64,000 nt of DNA from the NCBI GenBank assembly GCA_963798275.1, contig CAWCTB010000042.1, positions 1-64,000 on the forward strand, given 5' to 3'. The notes under the pieces were generated by a model. The model saw nothing but the letters and a program-made list of their open reading frames with translations, ran no database searches and was not told where the DNA came from. A program made the position numbers and the translations under genes. The stretch's first letter is position 1, and every line of letters begins with the position of its first letter. The DNA is from CAWCTB01 sp963798275. Lineage in GTDB: Bacteria; Acidobacteriota; Terriglobia; Terriglobales; Acidobacteriaceae. This document shows positions 62,194-64,000 of the stretch, one piece after another.

Positions 62194-62783
62194 CAATTTA
62201 TTGATCTCGTCAACAAGCTTCTGATGAAGCTCCGGTTCTGATAATTCACGACTGTCTCCTTGCACATATCCTTCTCAGCTTCTCATCTCTTCTAGCTATG
62301 GGAAGCAACATCTGACTAGATCGTCCCGCTGAATACCTTATGAAAAATTGAAATATTATGTAGCTGATTATTCGGGATTCTGTAGCCTTTGCATCGACGG
62401 TTCCTCAAAGTCACACTATTTAAATGCAGTTAGCTCACTTCTACTTTGGCTGCCTGAGTGCATCCACGCCATACAATTTTGGATCGAGCGCCACAGATGG
62501 TCGGTGGGATGGATGAATGAGTTTTTCCGAACAACGCGACGGGTTTTCTTCTAGTCCCCTCCGCAGGGGGGCCGGGACCGCTCCGAGTCGGATGGAACCG
62601 CCCGCCCGAGCCAACTCAAGAACCGAATTTGCAACGACGTTGCTGGATATTGCGGCAGGAGTGCTGCCGTATTCGTTTGTCGATAGCGACATCGCACATT
62701 CATCACGTTGACCACGGATAGAAGGCGCATGTCTTCTGGGGCGAACCGGGCAGGTTGACGTCATCCTTCGGAAAGGAAAAGGT
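62194..62783. other. Intergenic region upstream of the second Oar receptor
   Basis: These 590 bases are AT-richer than their surroundings and hold no supported gene. The last 40 bases carry GGAAAGGAAAAGG, the ribosome-binding region of the gene at 62784. Confidence 0.4.
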
Positions 62784-64000
62784 ATGACGCGTTTTAAGCC
62801 TTCCTGCAGCCAGGTGTTTTCCCTGACCATAGTGGCACTGGCGACTTTGGTTCTGCTGCTCCCCTCGACTCTGGTTGGTCAAGCCACGGTATCCACCGGA
62901 AGTGTCAATGGAACCGTAACCGATCCCAGCGGCGCAGCGGTGGCGGGCGCCAAAGTCACGATCACCCGTGTCGATACCGGCACTGCGATCGATGTAACCA
63001 CCAACTCCAGTGGTTTCTACAACTCCGGCGCCGTCAACCCCGGCAACTACAAAGTCCGCGTAAGGCAGTCGGGATTTGCGGCAGCCGAGACCACCGCGGT
63101 GGTGCAGATCGGCAACAACCGGGTTGTCAATTTCAAGTTGCAATTGGGCTCGGAAAACACCACCATCAACGTTGAGGCTGGTGCGGTGGCCGTCAATACC
63201 GAGCAGACTTCCGTGCAGGGTGTTCTCACCCTCAACCAGATCGAAAATCTGCCAGTTAACGGACGTAATTTTCTCGATCTGGCGCAACTTGAGCCCGGTG
63301 TGCAGATCCAGGATGGAACCAACTTCGACCCCACCAAGGCGGGATATGAATCGATCTCGTTTGGTGGTCGCTTCGGTCGCACTGCCCGCATCCAGGTTGA
63401 TGGTGTCGACATGTCGGACGAAACCGTCGGCACCACCACCGGCGGTCTGCCGCAGAGCGCCATCCAGGAATTTCAGCTCGCCCAATCCACCATGGATCTC
63501 TCCAACGATCTGAGTTCGTCGGGTGTGGTCAATGTCAGTACGCGCTCCGGCTCCAATGCCCTCCATGGCTCCGCATTTGGTTACTTCCGCGACGGCAGCA
63601 TAGGAGCGGCACTACCCCATCCTGCGGGACTCGCCAGCACCTACTCGCGTACTCAATACGGCGGCAACATAGGCGGAGCCATTATCAAGGACAAGCTGTT
63701 TTTCTTCGCCGATAGCGAAAATACCAACCAGCACCAGTTCAACCCCGTGTCCTATAACGCTCCCTTCACCCCATTCTCCGGCGGATACAATTCTCCTTTT
63801 TTTGAGAACGACGTCGTCGGGCGGGTCGACTTCAATGGGCCGCACGGCGCCAAATACTTCTACCGCTACACCTATTCCCAGATCAAGAGCACGTCAACCT
63901 TCTTCCCCGACGCCCTGCAGCCATACCAGAACAAGAACTATGTTCGCCAGAGCGTCTTCGGCGTTGACTTCACCTCGGGCAGCTACAGCCACACCATTCG
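62784..64000 (+). CDS. Oar-like TonB-dependent receptor, 3' end beyond the window
   Basis: At least 405 residues are open to the window end. The signal peptide (ending LLLPSTLVGQ) leads to a CarboxypepD_reg domain (GSVNGTVTDPSGAAVAGAKV) and a plug domain (IENLPVNGRNFLDLAQLEPG; ARIQVDGVDMSDETVG; VVNVSTRSGSNALHGSAFGY). Barrel strands follow (NIGGAIIKDKLFFFADSENT). It is an outer-membrane receptor of the acidobacterial Oar type. GGAAAGGAAAAGGT precedes the ATG at 62784. No frame break occurs in the visible part. Confidence 0.93.
   Translation, partial: MTRFKPSCSQVFSLTIVALATLVLLLPSTLVGQATVSTGSVNGTVTDPSGAAVAGAKVTITRVDTGTAIDVTTNSSGFYNSGAVNPGNYKVRVRQSGFAAAETTAVVQIGNNRVVNFKLQLGSENTTINVEAGAVAVNTEQTSVQGVLTLNQIENLPVNGRNFLDLAQLEPGVQIQDGTNFDPTKAGYESISFGGRFGRTARIQVDGVDMSDETVGTTTGGLPQSAIQEFQLAQSTMDLSNDLSSSGVVNVSTRSGSNALHGSAFGYFRDGSIGAALPHPAGLASTYSRTQYGGNIGGAIIKDKLFFFADSENTNQHQFNPVSYNAPFTPFSGGYNSPFFENDVVGRVDFNGPHGAKYFYRYTYSQIKSTSTFFPDALQPYQNKNYVRQSVFGVDFTSGSYSHTI

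Noticed and set aside
62348..62554. A 68-codon frame upstream of the second Oar receptor
   Set aside because: AT-rich intergenic composition, no ribosome-binding site and no similarity to known proteins.

Overview
The window looks like an Acidobacteriota chromosome, probably a draft or metagenome-derived assembly. It is GC-rich. It carries several protein types typical of that phylum: Oar-like TonB-dependent receptors with an N-terminal carboxypeptidase-regulatory domain (21439-24522 and 62784-end), a duplicated FtsX/MacB permease of the ADOP type (29273-31733), a VWFA-related acidobacterial protein (61141-62193), a DUF2934 protein, several PEP-CTERM proteins and many Tat-exported enzymes. 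No rRNA or CRISPR array is present. One complete tRNA gene, tRNA-Arg(CCG), lies at 58298-58374 on the minus strand.

Layout. 0.1-3 kb: a PPOX/F420 protein, an SGNH hydrolase and a Tat-exported GH30 glycosidase. 3-6 kb: a PerR-type regulator with a perfect 7-1-7 operator, followed by katG. 6-10.3 kb: an accessory islet with VapBC-like and HigBA toxin-antitoxin genes, an unrecognised 385-aa PIN-like protein and an integrase remnant. 11-21 kb: a xylose locus (xylF-xylG-xylH-xylB-xylA on the minus strand), divergent from a GH3 glycosidase and a LacI-family regulator. 21-28 kb: an Oar receptor, then DUF1080, Gfo/Idh and ATP-grasp genes. 31-38 kb: a sugar-acid locus (aldo/keto reductase, uronate isomerase UxaC, a LarA-superfamily protein, a hexuronate-type MFS transporter and an SDR). 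38-42 kb: phosphoketolase and acetate kinase. 42-55 kb: PEP-CTERM proteins, a BNR/sortilin-like secreted protein, a lone FtsX-type permease and an S9 peptidase. 55-58.4 kb: a small element integrated at tRNA-Arg, with an ISL3 transposase and a tyrosine integrase, bounded by a 46-bp duplication of the tRNA 3' end. 58.7-64 kb: DUF2934, DUF4105, a fused MoaD-MoaE, a VWA protein and the start of a second Oar receptor.

How the genes fit together (inference). Secreted GH3 and GH30 enzymes would release sugars. XylFGH would import xylose, and XylA and XylB would convert it to xylulose 5-phosphate. Phosphoketolase and acetate kinase could then take that to acetate plus ATP. The uxaC/larA-like/MFS/SDR cluster would handle hexuronates or related sugar acids.

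Quality warning. At least 18 otherwise well-conserved genes are broken by single-base indels, nearly all +1 insertions, and each is restored by removing one base. This pattern points to insertion errors in the assembly more than to real pseudogenes. I annotate the reconstructed full-length genes and state where each frame breaks.
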